A DNA stretch of 64,000 nt. It comes from VXNE01 sp965261535. GTDB taxonomy: Bacteria; Pseudomonadota; Gammaproteobacteria; Pseudomonadales; Azotimanducaceae. Below the pieces are notes generated by a model. The model searched no databases, was not told the origin of the DNA, and worked only from the letters and a program-made list of their open reading frames with translations. This document shows, in pieces, positions 56,052 to 64,000 of the stretch. The translations under genes and the position numbers were made by a program. The DNA is taken from assembly GCA_965261535.1 (NCBI GenBank), contig OZ253469.1:2976001-3040000 (forward strand). The letters run 5' to 3'. The first letter of the stretch is position 1; every line of letters begins with the position of its first letter.

Positions 56052-57109
56052 CGGCCGTCATCGACAAGGCCGCGCCAGCGCTGCTCGAGGTGCGCGACCT
56101 GGAGGTCGAATTCGATACCTACGGCGGCACGGTCCACGCTGTGCGCGGCGTTTCCTTCGACGTGCATGCCGGCAAGACACTCGCGGTGGTCGGCGAGTCC
56201 GGCTGCGGCAAATCGGTGACCGTGCAGAGCATCATGGGACTGATTCCGACGCCGCCGGGACGCATCGTCGGCGGCACGGCGAAGCTGCGGGGCCGTGAAA
56301 TCGTCGCTGGCGTCACCGTCGACGGCGACATCGTGCGCGGTTCCCAGATCGGCATGATTTTCCAGGATCCGATGACCTCCCTCAATCCCACCATGACCAT
56401 CGGCGATCAGATCGCCGAGACGCTGCAGGTGCACCGGGGTTTCAGCCACAGGCGTGCCCTGGCGCGTGCGGTGGAGTTGCTGGAACTGACGCGCATCAAC
56501 GAGCCCCGAAAACGCGCGCGACAGTACCCGTTCGAGTTTTCCGGCGGCATGCTGCAGCGATCCATGATTGCGATGGCGATCGCCTGCGGCCCTTCAATCC
56601 TCATCGCCGACGAGCCCACCACGGCCCTCGACGTCACCATACAGGCGCAGATCCTCGATCTGCTGCGCGATCTTCAGCAGCAGCACAACATGGCGATCAT
56701 CCTCATCACCCACGATCTCGGCGTCGTGGCGCGCATGGCGGACGAAGTGGCGGTCATGTACGCGGGCGAATTCCTGGAGACCGGCACGGCGGATGACATC
56801 TTCTATCGCTCCGCGCATCCCTACACTGCCGGCCTCAAGGCCGCCATGCCGACCAACCGGGACGACGCCGAGCAGGAACTGACGCCGATCGACGGGTCGC
56901 CGCCGGACCTGTTCGCGCCGCCGCCCGGATGCGCGTATTTCGCCCGCTGTCCCCACGCGATGGAGGCGTGCAGGAATGATCCGCCGCCGGGGTTCACGGT
57001 CGGGGCGGGACACGCGACACGCTGCTGGCTGCATCACGCCGACTGCCCGCGGCGGATTGAGGACTTGCACTATGCCGCGCCCGCGCCGTTTGAGGTCAAG
57101 GACGCATGA
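56048..57109 (+). CDS. oppD: Oligopeptide ABC transporter ATPase OppD
   Basis: 353 residues. Walker A GESGCGKSVT, Q-loop QDPMTSLNPTMTI, signature FSGGMLQRSMIA, Walker B LIADEPTTALDVTIQ and H-loop ITHDLGVVARMADE. The C-terminal Cys-rich oligopeptide domain (CAYFARCPHAMEAC) may bind an Fe-S cluster, as in DppD-type subunits. ATG overlaps oppC by 4 bp. Confidence 0.95.
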   Translation: MTAVIDKAAPALLEVRDLEVEFDTYGGTVHAVRGVSFDVHAGKTLAVVGESGCGKSVTVQSIMGLIPTPPGRIVGGTAKLRGREIVAGVTVDGDIVRGSQIGMIFQDPMTSLNPTMTIGDQIAETLQVHRGFSHRRALARAVELLELTRINEPRKRARQYPFEFSGGMLQRSMIAMAIACGPSILIADEPTTALDVTIQAQILDLLRDLQQQHNMAIILITHDLGVVARMADEVAVMYAGEFLETGTADDIFYRSAHPYTAGLKAAMPTNRDDAEQELTPIDGSPPDLFAPPPGCAYFARCPHAMEACRNDPPPGFTVGAGHATRCWLHHADCPRRIEDLHYAAPAPFEVKDA

Positions 57110-58077
57110 CGCCGTTGATAGAAGCCGAGGGCCTGACCAAGCACTTCGCCCTTGGGCGCAAGCAGACGGTGCACGCCGTGGACGATGTCAGCCTCGGTAT
57201 CGCCCCGCGCGAGATCGTCGGGTTGGTTGGCGAGAGCGGCTCCGGCAAATCCACGTTCGGCAAGACCTTGCTGGGCCTGCTCGACAAGACGGCGGGACAG
57301 GTGAGATTCCAGGGCGAAACGTTGCCGCAGAGCTACGCGCCCAGGGATTTTCAGCGCTACGCCCAATCGATGCAGATGGTGTTTCAGGATCCGTACTCGT
57401 CCCTGAACCCCCGCATGACCGTGGGCGAGATCGTCGGCGAAGGCTTGAGATTGCATACCAGCCTTCCAAGTGCGGAAGTGCGCGACAACGTCGGCGACTG
57501 GCTCGAACGCGTCGGACTCAACGCGGCGCACATGGCCCGCTATCCACACGAATTCTCCGGCGGACAGCGCCAGCGCATCGGCATCGCGCGGGCGTTGATC
57601 ATGAAACCTAAGTTCGTCGTCTGCGACGAGCCGATCTCGGCGCTCGATGTCTCGGTGCAGGCCCAGGTCGTCAACCTGCTCGGAGAACTGAAAGAGTCCA
57701 TGGGTCTGACGATGCTCTTCATCGCCCACGACCTTTCCATGGTGCGCTACGTGTCCGACAGGATGGCGGTGATGTACCTCGGCTCCATGATCGAACTCGG
57801 GCGCGCGAACGACGTCTTCTTCCATCCGAAGCATCCGTACACGGAAATGCTTGTCGGCTCGAACCCCGAGCCGGACCCCGCCGCGGAACGCGGCCGAGGA
57901 CGCACGACCGTACGGGGCGAGATTCCATCGCCCGTCAACATTCAGCCCGGCTGCCGTTTCGCCAACCGGTGTCCCAAGGTGATGGACATGTGCGGCGGAA
58001 CCACCCCCGAACTCAAGAGCGTCTCCGATCCCGAGGGGCGGGAACCGGATCGCCTGATCGCGTGCCACCTGTACTGA
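57106..58077 (+). CDS. oppF: Oligopeptide ABC transporter ATPase OppF
   Basis: 323 residues. Walker A GESGSGKSTFG, Q-loop QDPYSSLNPRMT, signature FSGGQRQRIGIA, Walker B CDEPISALDVSVQ, H-loop IAHDLSMVRYV, C-terminal CRFANRCPKVMDMC. ATG overlaps the oppD stop by 4 bp. It completes the oppABCDF operon in which every junction after oppB overlaps. Confidence 0.95.
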   Translation: MTPLIEAEGLTKHFALGRKQTVHAVDDVSLGIAPREIVGLVGESGSGKSTFGKTLLGLLDKTAGQVRFQGETLPQSYAPRDFQRYAQSMQMVFQDPYSSLNPRMTVGEIVGEGLRLHTSLPSAEVRDNVGDWLERVGLNAAHMARYPHEFSGGQRQRIGIARALIMKPKFVVCDEPISALDVSVQAQVVNLLGELKESMGLTMLFIAHDLSMVRYVSDRMAVMYLGSMIELGRANDVFFHPKHPYTEMLVGSNPEPDPAAERGRGRTTVRGEIPSPVNIQPGCRFANRCPKVMDMCGGTTPELKSVSDPEGREPDRLIACHLY

Positions 58078-58128
58078 AGCCATAGCTGGCTGCCAGCTTG
58101 CAGCAGACCGTCCAGGCCAGGTGGTTGA

Positions 58129-58306
58129 CTACGGCCCCAGCGCGGTGATGGGGATCAATGCAATGCCGTCGTCCCGTGTGTACCCATATCCCGAACTTAC
58201 GATGACGCCGAGGGTTTTTGGTTCGCCAGCGATATTCAAGTCTGTGCGTTCGCGGAATTTCAGCAGCGATTCGGCGGCGGTATCTGCTTGACCGGCGCCA
58301 AGTTTT
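58129..58306 (-). pseudogene. Detached 3' end of the DUF4143 ATPase gene
   Basis: On the minus strand this encodes KLGAGQADTAAESLLKFRER and ends LIPITALGP-stop, the usual C-terminus of DUF4143 ATPases (...KLG--Q-DEAA-SLLKF). It joins in frame to the gene at 61357-62463 after removing the IS1595 element and one CAAGTTTT copy. The same junction restores KLGAGQ from KLG plus AGQ. Confidence 0.9.
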
Positions 58307-58406
58307 GGGAATTATATCGCTGACTACAAAATCGCCCTCATGCACCAGAATGGTGCAAATCGAACATTCTTGACTTTTCGACCCTTTTCCCGGTAGTTTC
58401 CCGCTC

Positions 58407-58550
58407 TTGGCAACGCGGTCGGGTGAATCCCGCGCATTTCTGCGCCGGGCTACCCGCCGAATACAACAGCCCTAGACCGGCATCGGAGTAGCTACCTTTG
58501 CCCGGCGAATAGGCGGGACATTTCGCGTTTCACCTGATGCGCGTTGCCAA
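58407..58550 (+). ncRNA. Structured RNA, copy B (HEARO/omega-RNA-like?)
   Basis: Closed by a perfect 11-bp stem (TTGGCAACGCG, 58407-58417, with 58540-58550). Inside are hairpins CGGG-TGAAT-CCCG and GCGCA-TTTC-TGCGC. The core has GAATACAACAGC and CGGCGAAT-AGGCGG, with CCCGCC (58453) pairing with GGCGGG and GCCGGGC pairing with GCCCGGC. Same architecture as copy A with different helix sequences. No IscB-type nuclease is in the element. It lies 49 bp upstream of a small gene. Confidence 0.6.
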
Positions 58551-58598
58551 AATGACCCGGCACCAATGCCGGACGGCAACGAATATCAGGGAATCCAT

Positions 58599-58910
58599 AT
58601 GGACACCTACCCTCCGATAGTGCAAGGCGCACTAGCGAACATGGCCCAAGACCAACAACTTACCTTTCAATCCGAGTACGCCCGTAGAAAAAAGAGCATG
58701 GGGACGATGGTTCTTGCAACTGTCTTCTTTGTTCACTTCTTTGTCTACGGAAAGGTCGGCATGGGAATAGTCTATTGGCTTACTGCTTGGGGATTTATGT
58801 TCTGGTGGGTCATCGAGCTATTGCTGATCGGCAAGAGACTCAACGACCACAACAACCAAATTGCTATGGAACTGGCGCGTGAAATGAGTTTGATGGAGAA
58901 ACGAAAATGA
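58599..58910 (+). CDS. TM2-domain-like membrane protein (passenger)
   Basis: 103 residues from ATG 58599 (AGGGAA upstream; an earlier in-frame ATG at 58566 has no ribosome site). The core RRKKSMGTMVLATVFFVHFFVYGKVGMGI...WWVIELLLIGKRLNDHNNQI resembles the TM2 domain: charged loop, two membrane helices and an acidic turn. The first gene of a two-gene passenger operon; the next start overlaps its stop. Confidence 0.7.
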   Translation: MDTYPPIVQGALANMAQDQQLTFQSEYARRKKSMGTMVLATVFFVHFFVYGKVGMGIVYWLTAWGFMFWWVIELLLIGKRLNDHNNQIAMELAREMSLMEKRK

Positions 58911-59275
58911 AGATTTCAAAATTTTTGGCAATAATCACCTTGGGTTTGACGGTCCCTCAATATGCCGAGACTGCCGGTTGCGGCGATTCGGCAGTGATTG
59001 CCACGGTCCTGAGCATCGTCAAAAAGACCTACTTCGAAAAGGCCCGCGAATTGTCGCTTGTCCTGATAAGCGCCATAGAGAGAGACGCCGATTTGGACAC
59101 TTGGGGTTGTCGGGGAACGCTCGAATTCGAAAGGACTCCCGGCGATAGCATTTACCGCATCGGTCCTGTCTATGATCCTGTCATGGTGAGCTTCTACATT
59201 CGACCGAATGCGACCGAACCGGACAACGAAATCATTTCGGTCAATCGCATTCCCCAACTTGAATTGGACCTTTAA
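58907..59275 (+). CDS. Exported hypothetical protein (passenger)
   Basis: 122 residues. Signal peptide MKISKFLAIITLGLTVPQYA, cleavage near AETA. The mature part has three Cys and alternating charged strands (SIVKKTYFEKARELSLVLIS, LEFERTPGDSIYRIGPVYD). No known family. The ATG overlaps the preceding stop by 4 bp. Lower GC than the chromosome, in keeping with the element. It may act with the TM2-like protein. Confidence 0.6.
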   Translation: MKISKFLAIITLGLTVPQYAETAGCGDSAVIATVLSIVKKTYFEKARELSLVLISAIERDADLDTWGCRGTLEFERTPGDSIYRIGPVYDPVMVSFYIRPNATEPDNEIISVNRIPQLELDL

Positions 59276-59368
59276 GCAAACAGTCCCGATGGAAGCGGGT
59301 GGCGTCTTGTTCCCTTGCTTGGCGCTATCCCGCTTTTGTCGCTTCTAACCTTGGTTGTCGATGTTTTT

Positions 59369-59590
59369 TTAATGCAGACCTAGAATTTTCTTCCACCAAG
59401 AGCGCTGTGAATCTATGTATATGCCGCACATGGTTTCAATCAATCCCGCCAAATCAACTTCTCCCGTCTCATTGGCCTTTTCGATAAGTTCTTTCAGTTT
59501 CGGGTGTCGTAGTTTTTCCGTATCTATATTCATACTGTTATTTAGTCGGAAAACAGATTCTGTTGTCGCTGGCTTTACCATCTTTTTCAA
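59369..59590 (-). CDS. Small acidic/basic hypothetical protein (passenger)
   Basis: 73 residues (MKKMVKPATTESVFRLNNSM... MCGIYIDSQRSWWKKILGLH), mostly helical. No recognised family. TTG start at 59590 or the internal Met at residue 4. It lies between the two small genes and the transposase on the same strand as the transposase. Low-GC sequence. Confidence 0.45.
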   Translation of the reverse strand: MKKMVKPATTESVFRLNNSMNIDTEKLRHPKLKELIEKANETGEVDLAGLIETMCGIYIDSQRSWWKKILGLH

Positions 59591-59599
59591 TTCTCTTAG

Positions 59600-59776
59600 C
59601 TACGGTTTCCGTCCGACCAATGCGAGATTACGCCTGAACAGCCCTCTGGCTATCGCCCTGGCGCGCTCGTGGACCTCCTCCTCCGTCAGCACGTCGCTTT
59701 CGGAACGCGGCTCTACGGGCTTGTCAGCGCCTTTGGCGGCGTCCTTCCCGCCTAGATTTGGTTGCCGTCCAGCCAT
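59600..59776 (-). CDS. Small hypothetical protein (passenger)
   Basis: 58 residues from MAGRQPNLGGKD... with a charged helical C-terminus (TEEEVHERARAIARGLFRRNLALV). GTG 59785 is an in-frame alternative start. No family recognised. It lies 9 bp before the gene at 59590 and 34 bp after the transposase. Confidence 0.45.
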   Translation of the reverse strand: MAGRQPNLGGKDAAKGADKPVEPRSESDVLTEEEVHERARAIARGLFRRNLALVGRKP

Positions 59777-59809
59777 CGTCCGCACATGGTATCTATCGCT
59801 CGCATAGAG

Positions 59810-60790
59810 TCAAGCCGCCTCGTTGATTTCCCTAGCGTGGCTGGACAGCCCGTTCGGAGCTTTCAACTGCTTGTAGGTCAGCCGCTTCCCTGGCATCTGG
59901 CGCACCAGATGGCGCATCTGGTCGATGGTGTCCAGATCGCGGATGTTGTTCTTGGCGGCGAACTCGTTGACGTAACGCTCAAGATGCTTCGGAGACAACT
60001 TGTGGAACGTGCCGTAATGCGCTCGGCGCAAGGACGCCCAAAAGGATTCGATTCCGTTGGTGTGGACTTGACCCCGAACGTACTCGCCGACGTTGTGCGC
60101 CACGGAAGCGTGATCGCGCTTCGGAATCCCGCGATACACGCGAAGCTGATCCGTATAGACCGTAGCGCCTTCTTCCACGCGCTCCTCCACAATGCCGTGG
60201 ATAGTGTTTTTGCTCACGCTTGCCACAACCTCCGCATGGACGTTGCCGCTCTCGCGCTCTTTGATGCCGACAACGGCGGTCTTGCCGACGCCTCCCGTTC
60301 CGGCGTGCAGCTTCTTGTTTGCGTGCTTGTTCTTTTCCAGACCGCCAATATAAACCTCGTCCATTTCCACTTCGCCATCGAACCCGCCTTGCGGCTCAAA
60401 GGCTTCGCGGATGCGATGCGCCATGTGCCACGCGGATCGCTGCGTGATGCCCAACTCCCGATGCAGCCGCATGGAGCTTACTCCCTTGAGGCTGACAGAG
60501 TGCATGTAGACGGCATAAGCCCAATCCTTAAGCGCAATTCTGGAACGATGCATAGGCGTTCCAGTTCGAACGGAAAAGTAGCAGTGGCAGTCTCGGCACC
60601 AGTAGGGCATGGGCTTGCGATTCTTCCGCTCTTTCGTGTCGAGCGATCCGCAATGCGGGCAGAACCTTCCCTCATCCCACACGACCGATTCGAACCACTT
60701 TTCGGCGGTCGTATCGTCGGGAAACATATCGAAGACCTCGCGGCTGGTGAGACCTTTCCGGTGGCTTCGTCCCGGTGCCTTTTGCGTCAT
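59810..60790 (-). CDS. IS1595-family transposase
   Basis: 326 residues from ATG 60790 (AAGGA 6 bp upstream; a farther start at 60820 is less likely). Zinc-ribbon CPHCG...CRDCHCYFSVRTGTPMH, then ISXO2-like DDE core with VEMDEVYIGGLEKN, ATVYTDQLRVYRG and QVHTNGIESFWASLRRAHYGTFH. It is intact and is the transposase of the element spanning 58307-61373. Confidence 0.95.
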   Translation of the reverse strand: MTQKAPGRSHRKGLTSREVFDMFPDDTTAEKWFESVVWDEGRFCPHCGSLDTKERKNRKPMPYWCRDCHCYFSVRTGTPMHRSRIALKDWAYAVYMHSVSLKGVSSMRLHRELGITQRSAWHMAHRIREAFEPQGGFDGEVEMDEVYIGGLEKNKHANKKLHAGTGGVGKTAVVGIKERESGNVHAEVVASVSKNTIHGIVEERVEEGATVYTDQLRVYRGIPKRDHASVAHNVGEYVRGQVHTNGIESFWASLRRAHYGTFHKLSPKHLERYVNEFAAKNNIRDLDTIDQMRHLVRQMPGKRLTYKQLKAPNGLSSHAREINEAA

Positions 60791-60944
60791 TTTCTTTCCT
60801 TGAAAGGTTATGCTTGACAACTGCTAAGAATTATGCGTCATGTATAACTAAAAGTCAAGCAAACGAGCGCAATGATGCCCCAAAATCACCGGTATGATAG
60901 CTACCACAATCGAATTTTCGCCACTGATAAAGAAGGAAAGAAAG

Positions 60945-61241
60945 ATGAGCGAACTAACTGAACAATCAGGGGAAGATGTAGCGGCGATAGCGGGAAGAGG
61001 AATGAACAATCCCGAAGAACTGACGGCGGAAGAAGTTCGGTCGATTTGTGGTTCCGTTGTTAGTCAGCGACAAGTTCGGGTGAGTAGTCGTCGTTTAGAA
61101 GCAATACAAGTTCGCCTTCAGGATGGAACTCCGCAACTGTTACTTCACCTTCGACGGGACACCAGACCCATTGTGTTGTCCATCGAACGCCGTTTTCTTC
61201 GTGTATTGGCTCGCCAGTGTCGGGACATACTTCGCCAGTGA
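60945..61241 (+). CDS. Small protein with leader-like start (passenger)
   Basis: 98 residues from ATG 60945 (AAGGAAAG upstream). It begins MSELTEQSGEDVAAIAGRG and continues NPEELTAEEVRSICGSVVS, which look like two LT-EE-V---(G/C)G leader motifs. From about residue 40 the sequence is basic and overlaps an equally plausible minus-strand frame (61060-61263, acidic, two Cys), so which strand is coded is uncertain. It may be a secreted peptide precursor. Confidence 0.4.
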   Translation: MSELTEQSGEDVAAIAGRGMNNPEELTAEEVRSICGSVVSQRQVRVSSRRLEAIQVRLQDGTPQLLLHLRRDTRPIVLSIERRFLRVLARQCRDILRQ

Positions 61242-61356
61242 GAGTGCTTTCATTTTCTTTCATAATTGATATTTAGTCTCGCCGCCAAGCTTCGATTCAT
61301 TCAGATCGGGGCCAAACGAATGCACTAGAATGGTGCGCTATCTGCCGGTTTTGTAG

Positions 61357-62463
61357 TCAGCGATATAATTCCCCAAGTTTTACCTCGAAGGCGCACCAGT
61401 CACCCCGACGGTTCTCGACCACTGCGTCTATTTCCAGGTTGGTGTTGTCGCGGTAGTGGTACACGCTAGCGTCGCACGCGCGGGAATAGATGCTCAGATC
61501 GCGGTACACCATGGACTCGAACAGGAATCCCAGGTATTCGAGATCCTCCAATAATCTTTCGGGGGTTGCTCCGAGCGCGGCCACCGCGAGAGATGGATCG
61601 GCGAAATGGCGCTTCGGCGATTGCCGCAGGCGCGATCGAGAGCGGAGTCTTGGAGACCAGGCGGGCTGTTCTTCACAGATCATCAGTCGGCGTAGCGCGT
61701 GGAGGTAGCTACGTACGGTGTCAGCGCTCAAGGGACCGGCGTCGCCGCCCGCGTCTGCGGCGATGGTTCGCGCGCTTACTGGCGTTGCCACGTTGCGTGC
61801 AAGGGAACGAAGTACCCGCCCCACGTTGTCCACATCGCGTCGAACTCCGTCGGCGCGCGAGACATCAGCGCGGCGAATCTCTTCAAGGTAGTCGACTCGC
61901 GATCTGAGGCAGGCTTGGTCCGCGAGATCCAGGTCGCCGGGCCAGCCGCCTCGACAGAGTTGTACCGTCAGATCGAGGAGCTTGGAAGGTGGCGGTGAGC
62001 AACCCTCGAAGTGGCCGATCAGCAAGTCGGCGAGGGATACTTCCCCGCTGGAATGCCCGGTCTCGGCAAGGCTCATCGTGCGCAACCGCAAGCGCGAGAT
62101 CCGGCCCGCGCCGGTGTGGCGCGTCAGGTCATCCGTCGGGATGGCGGAACCTGTCAGAACGAACTGCCCTTTCGCGCTTCGTTCGTCCACCGCACGCCGA
62201 ATATGATTCCAGATTGTGGGCTCGATCTGCCACTCATCGATGAGCCGTGGCGTCTCGCCTGCCAGCACCAACGCGGGCTCGACCGCAATCGTGGCCCGTG
62301 CGTTTTCGTCCACGTCGAGCAACACTTCGCTGGCGGCGATTTGGCGAGCCATGGCTGTCTTGCCACAGGCTCTCGGACCCTCGATGAGCACGGCGCCGGA
62401 GGACGCCAGCCTGGCTGATAGCTCCGAGTCGCCGATTCTTGGTCGATACAACTCTTGGCGCAT
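61357..62463 (-). CDS. DUF4143 AAA-type ATPase, C-terminus displaced by IS1595
   Basis: 368 codons from ATG 62463. Walker A GPRACGKTAMARQI, Walker B-like RLIDEWQIEP, sensor VLTGSAIP and the DUF4143 C-terminal PD-(D/E)xK-like part (LGFLFESMVYRDLSIY, NLEIDAVVENR, CAFEVKLG). The last six codons come from the IS1595 end (ELYR then TGA); the native end is at 58129-58306. Loss of the last strands may leave a partially active protein. No partner gene is visible. Confidence 0.93.
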   Translation of the reverse strand: MRQELYRPRIGDSELSARLASSGAVLIEGPRACGKTAMARQIAASEVLLDVDENARATIAVEPALVLAGETPRLIDEWQIEPTIWNHIRRAVDERSAKGQFVLTGSAIPTDDLTRHTGAGRISRLRLRTMSLAETGHSSGEVSLADLLIGHFEGCSPPPSKLLDLTVQLCRGGWPGDLDLADQACLRSRVDYLEEIRRADVSRADGVRRDVDNVGRVLRSLARNVATPVSARTIAADAGGDAGPLSADTVRSYLHALRRLMICEEQPAWSPRLRSRSRLRQSPKRHFADPSLAVAALGATPERLLEDLEYLGFLFESMVYRDLSIYSRACDASVYHYRDNTNLEIDAVVENRRGDWCAFEVKLGELYR

Positions 62464-62803
62464 CCCAATCCGTGATTTGCAATGAATTCAACCAGCTATT
62501 TGCAACAAAAACAACCGCGCAAATGAAATGATCACAACCTATCTAATGCAAATATTTTATTGACGATCCGCCCCTGGGGGATACGCCCATACCGATGTCG
62601 TGCCTACTTGTCGTTCCCGCGCCGCGGCGCACCGCGCGTAGAATTCGCCTTCTGCCTAGCCTATCGAGGAGTGGCAACACAGTGTCGACCGAGCACATCC
62701 GCCACGGCTTCGGCGCCGTGGGCGAGCGTAGCTGCGGCATCCGGAACCCTTCCGGCAACACCTGGTGGCTATCGCGACTAATTCGGCCCCAAGCCGCGAA
62801 TCC
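62464..62803. other. Gene-free stretch with AT-rich promoter-like segment
   Basis: 62480-62560 is much more AT-rich than its surroundings (CAAATATTTTATTGAC, TTGCAACAAAAACAAC) and probably holds promoters for the DUF4143 gene (leftward) and the DUF1214 gene (rightward). I cannot assign -35/-10 boxes with confidence. Confidence 0.4.
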
Positions 62804-63997
62804 ATGAGAAAAGTCCTCGTCGGTCTGCTGTCTCTATATAGGGGAATCTCGCGACTCGCGCGGAGGCTGCGCGGAAAGACCGAAGAGGAAGTCGCCGCCG
62901 AGCGGGTGGTCAGCGGGCAGTCATGAGACGAGTTCTGCGACACGTTGAAAGCCGCGGCCGCCGCGCTCAACTTCCCCGGCGCGCCCCGGGATGCGTTCAG
63001 TCAGGCAGAAGGTTACCGTCATCTCAGCCGTCTGACGCGCGCGGGCCTCATGGCCTTCGTCGAATACGCAGACCCCAGGGCGCCTGTGCTGCACCGCGTA
63101 GCGGATGAGATAACCAAGCTCGGCGCCGACAATCCGGACAACTACTATCAGACCGCCGCCATTTCAGGGGCGTTCGACTATCGGATTTCCGGTCGGCGCA
63201 ACAGCGTCGCAACTCTCAGCTTCGGAACGCAGGCCGGACACTACGGCCGAGGGGGAGGTATGCCCGCCACGGGCCACATCGAAGCGGGAGAAATCGAAAT
63301 GGATGAGAACGGCTGTTTCGAACTGGTCCTGAGCAGCAGGCCGCATGACGGCAACTGGCTGCCGATGACCTCCGAAACGGGCACTTTGATCGTCCGCCAG
63401 ACGTTTTTTGACCGACAAACGGAAACGCCCGCCGAATTGCGTATCGAACGCATCAACTGCGCCGACGAGGAAAAGCGGCCTTCGCCGCTCACGCCGCATG
63501 GGATCGACGAGGGCCTGAAGGCCGCGGGCAGCCTGGTGGCGGGAGCATCCCTGCTGTTCGCGAAATGGGCCCGCGACTTTCAACGGCACAGCAACAGTCT
63601 GCCCATGTTCGATTCCGAGGTCTCAAACGCAGCCGGCGGAGATCCGAACATCGTCTACTACCACAGCCATTGGGCGCTGGCCGACGACGAGGCGCTCCTG
63701 ATCGAGGTCACGCCGCCGCCTTGCGAGTACTGGAATTTCCAGTTGAACAACTACTGGATGGAGTCGCTGGATTACCGCTACCACAACATCCATACCAACA
63801 AGCACCTGGCGCACTACGAGACCGACGGGTCGGTACGATTGGTCGTTGCGCATGAAGACCCGGGACTGCCCAACTGGATCGATACCGCGGGCCATGCGTC
63901 GGGCACCATGTGCTTCCGCTGGGTCCGGTCAGAATCACATCCGCAGCCGAAGACGCGCGTGATCGAGCTGGGCGAACTCGATTCTCCGCGCGGGTAG
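62804..63997 (+). pseudogene. DUF1214-type protein with in-frame TGA at codon 41
   Basis: From ATG 62804 the first 40 codons (MRKVLVGLLSLYRGISRLAR... AERVVSGQS) end at TGA 62924-62926. In the same frame the protein continues DEFCDTLKAAAAALNFPGAP and on to ELDSPRG-stop at 63995. The DUF1214 C-terminal domain holds YWNFQLNNYWMESLDYRYH. The expected residue at the stop is Trp (S-W-D-E-F-C), so a TGG to TGA change is the simplest cause. Function of the family is unknown. Confidence 0.85.
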
Positions 63998-64000
63998 CGC

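Larger units (their letters stand above)
58307..61373. mobile_element. IS1595-family element with passenger genes
   Basis: 3,067 bp. The terminal inverted repeats match for 25 bp starting GGGAATTATATCGCTGAC; inside both ends a GCACCA-N-AATGGTGC palindrome is repeated (58341 and 61322). CAAGTTTT flanks both sides (58299-58306 and 61374-61381), a perfect 8-bp target duplication as known for IS1595. It interrupts a DUF4143 gene on the minus strand. Besides the transposase it carries five small genes and a structured RNA. Such passenger-bearing members are known in the family. Confidence 0.93.

Noticed and set aside
61060..61263. Acidic minus-strand 67-codon frame inside IS1595
   Set aside because: Kept only as an alternative in the entry for 60945-61241: no ribosome site and no family, so not listed as a gene.
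62924..62926. UGA in the DUF1214 gene as a second selenocysteine codon
   Set aside because: Homologous residue is Trp rather than Cys or Sec, and no hairpin like a SECIS was found just after it.
1..64000. tRNA and rRNA genes
   Set aside because: I saw no cloverleaf or rRNA-like sequence by eye; a scan with tRNAscan-SE and Rfam would settle this.

Overview
The window is GC-rich (roughly 60-66% by eye) bacterial chromosome. The gene families (Yej/Opp peptide importers, DgcN/DgcA, AhcY, CaiB/BaiF, a SelW-like selenoprotein, large Calx-beta/lamin-tail surface proteins) suggest a proteobacterium. I cannot place it below phylum from sequence alone. Two features dominate: dense mobile DNA (five recognisable transposable elements, a lone integrase and several remnants) and many genes broken by single frameshifts or stop codons. 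This could be a genome in active decay, such as a host-associated bacterium, or partly assembly error.

Region 1 (1-12.8 kb) is a minus-strand set of secreted/surface genes: a multidomain adhesin-like protein interrupted by an amber codon and a frameshift, a secreted PEP-synthase-like ATP-grasp protein and a truncated LRR gene. Plus-strand remnants follow (IS3 transposase, a decayed surface gene), then a small exported protein coupled to a formylglycine-generating-enzyme-like protein.

Region 2 (12.8-26.7 kb) is a mobile-element zone: a lone tyrosine integrase; a RIT element (three tandem tyrosine recombinases with imperfect 35-bp terminal repeats) whose ritA has swallowed a piece of an IS1634-type transposase; an ISAs1-family element with 10-bp target duplication splitting a small zinc-ribbon gene; an orphan structured RNA; and abutting ISNCY and IS1634 elements.

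Region 3 (26.8-39.1 kb) is nutritional: a Yej-type peptide importer (two tandem binding proteins, two permeases, no ATPase nearby), an AGCS amino-acid symporter bracketed by fragments of its neighbours, and a dgcN-dgcA-class IV aminotransferase operon. Together these suggest uptake and breakdown of D-amino-acid-containing peptides.

Region 4 (39.1-49.3 kb) holds a lower-GC island with a proteasome-type Ntn-hydrolase-like gene, then MOSC, LRAT, cytochrome c, an ArsR/SRPBCC pair, a broken TfoX gene, ahcY, a SelW-like selenoprotein missed by ordinary ORF calling, two peptides with double-glycine-type leaders, CaiB/BaiF, a DUF4242 protein and a hicBA pair with broken hicA.

Region 5 (49.4-58.1 kb) is a MoxR/VWA pair followed by a complete, tightly coupled Opp-type importer operon. 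Region 6 (58.1-64 kb) is a DUF4143 ATPase gene split by a 3,067-bp IS1595-family element with perfect 8-bp target duplications, passenger genes and a second copy of the structured RNA. It ends in a DUF1214 gene with an in-frame TGA where a Trp codon is expected.
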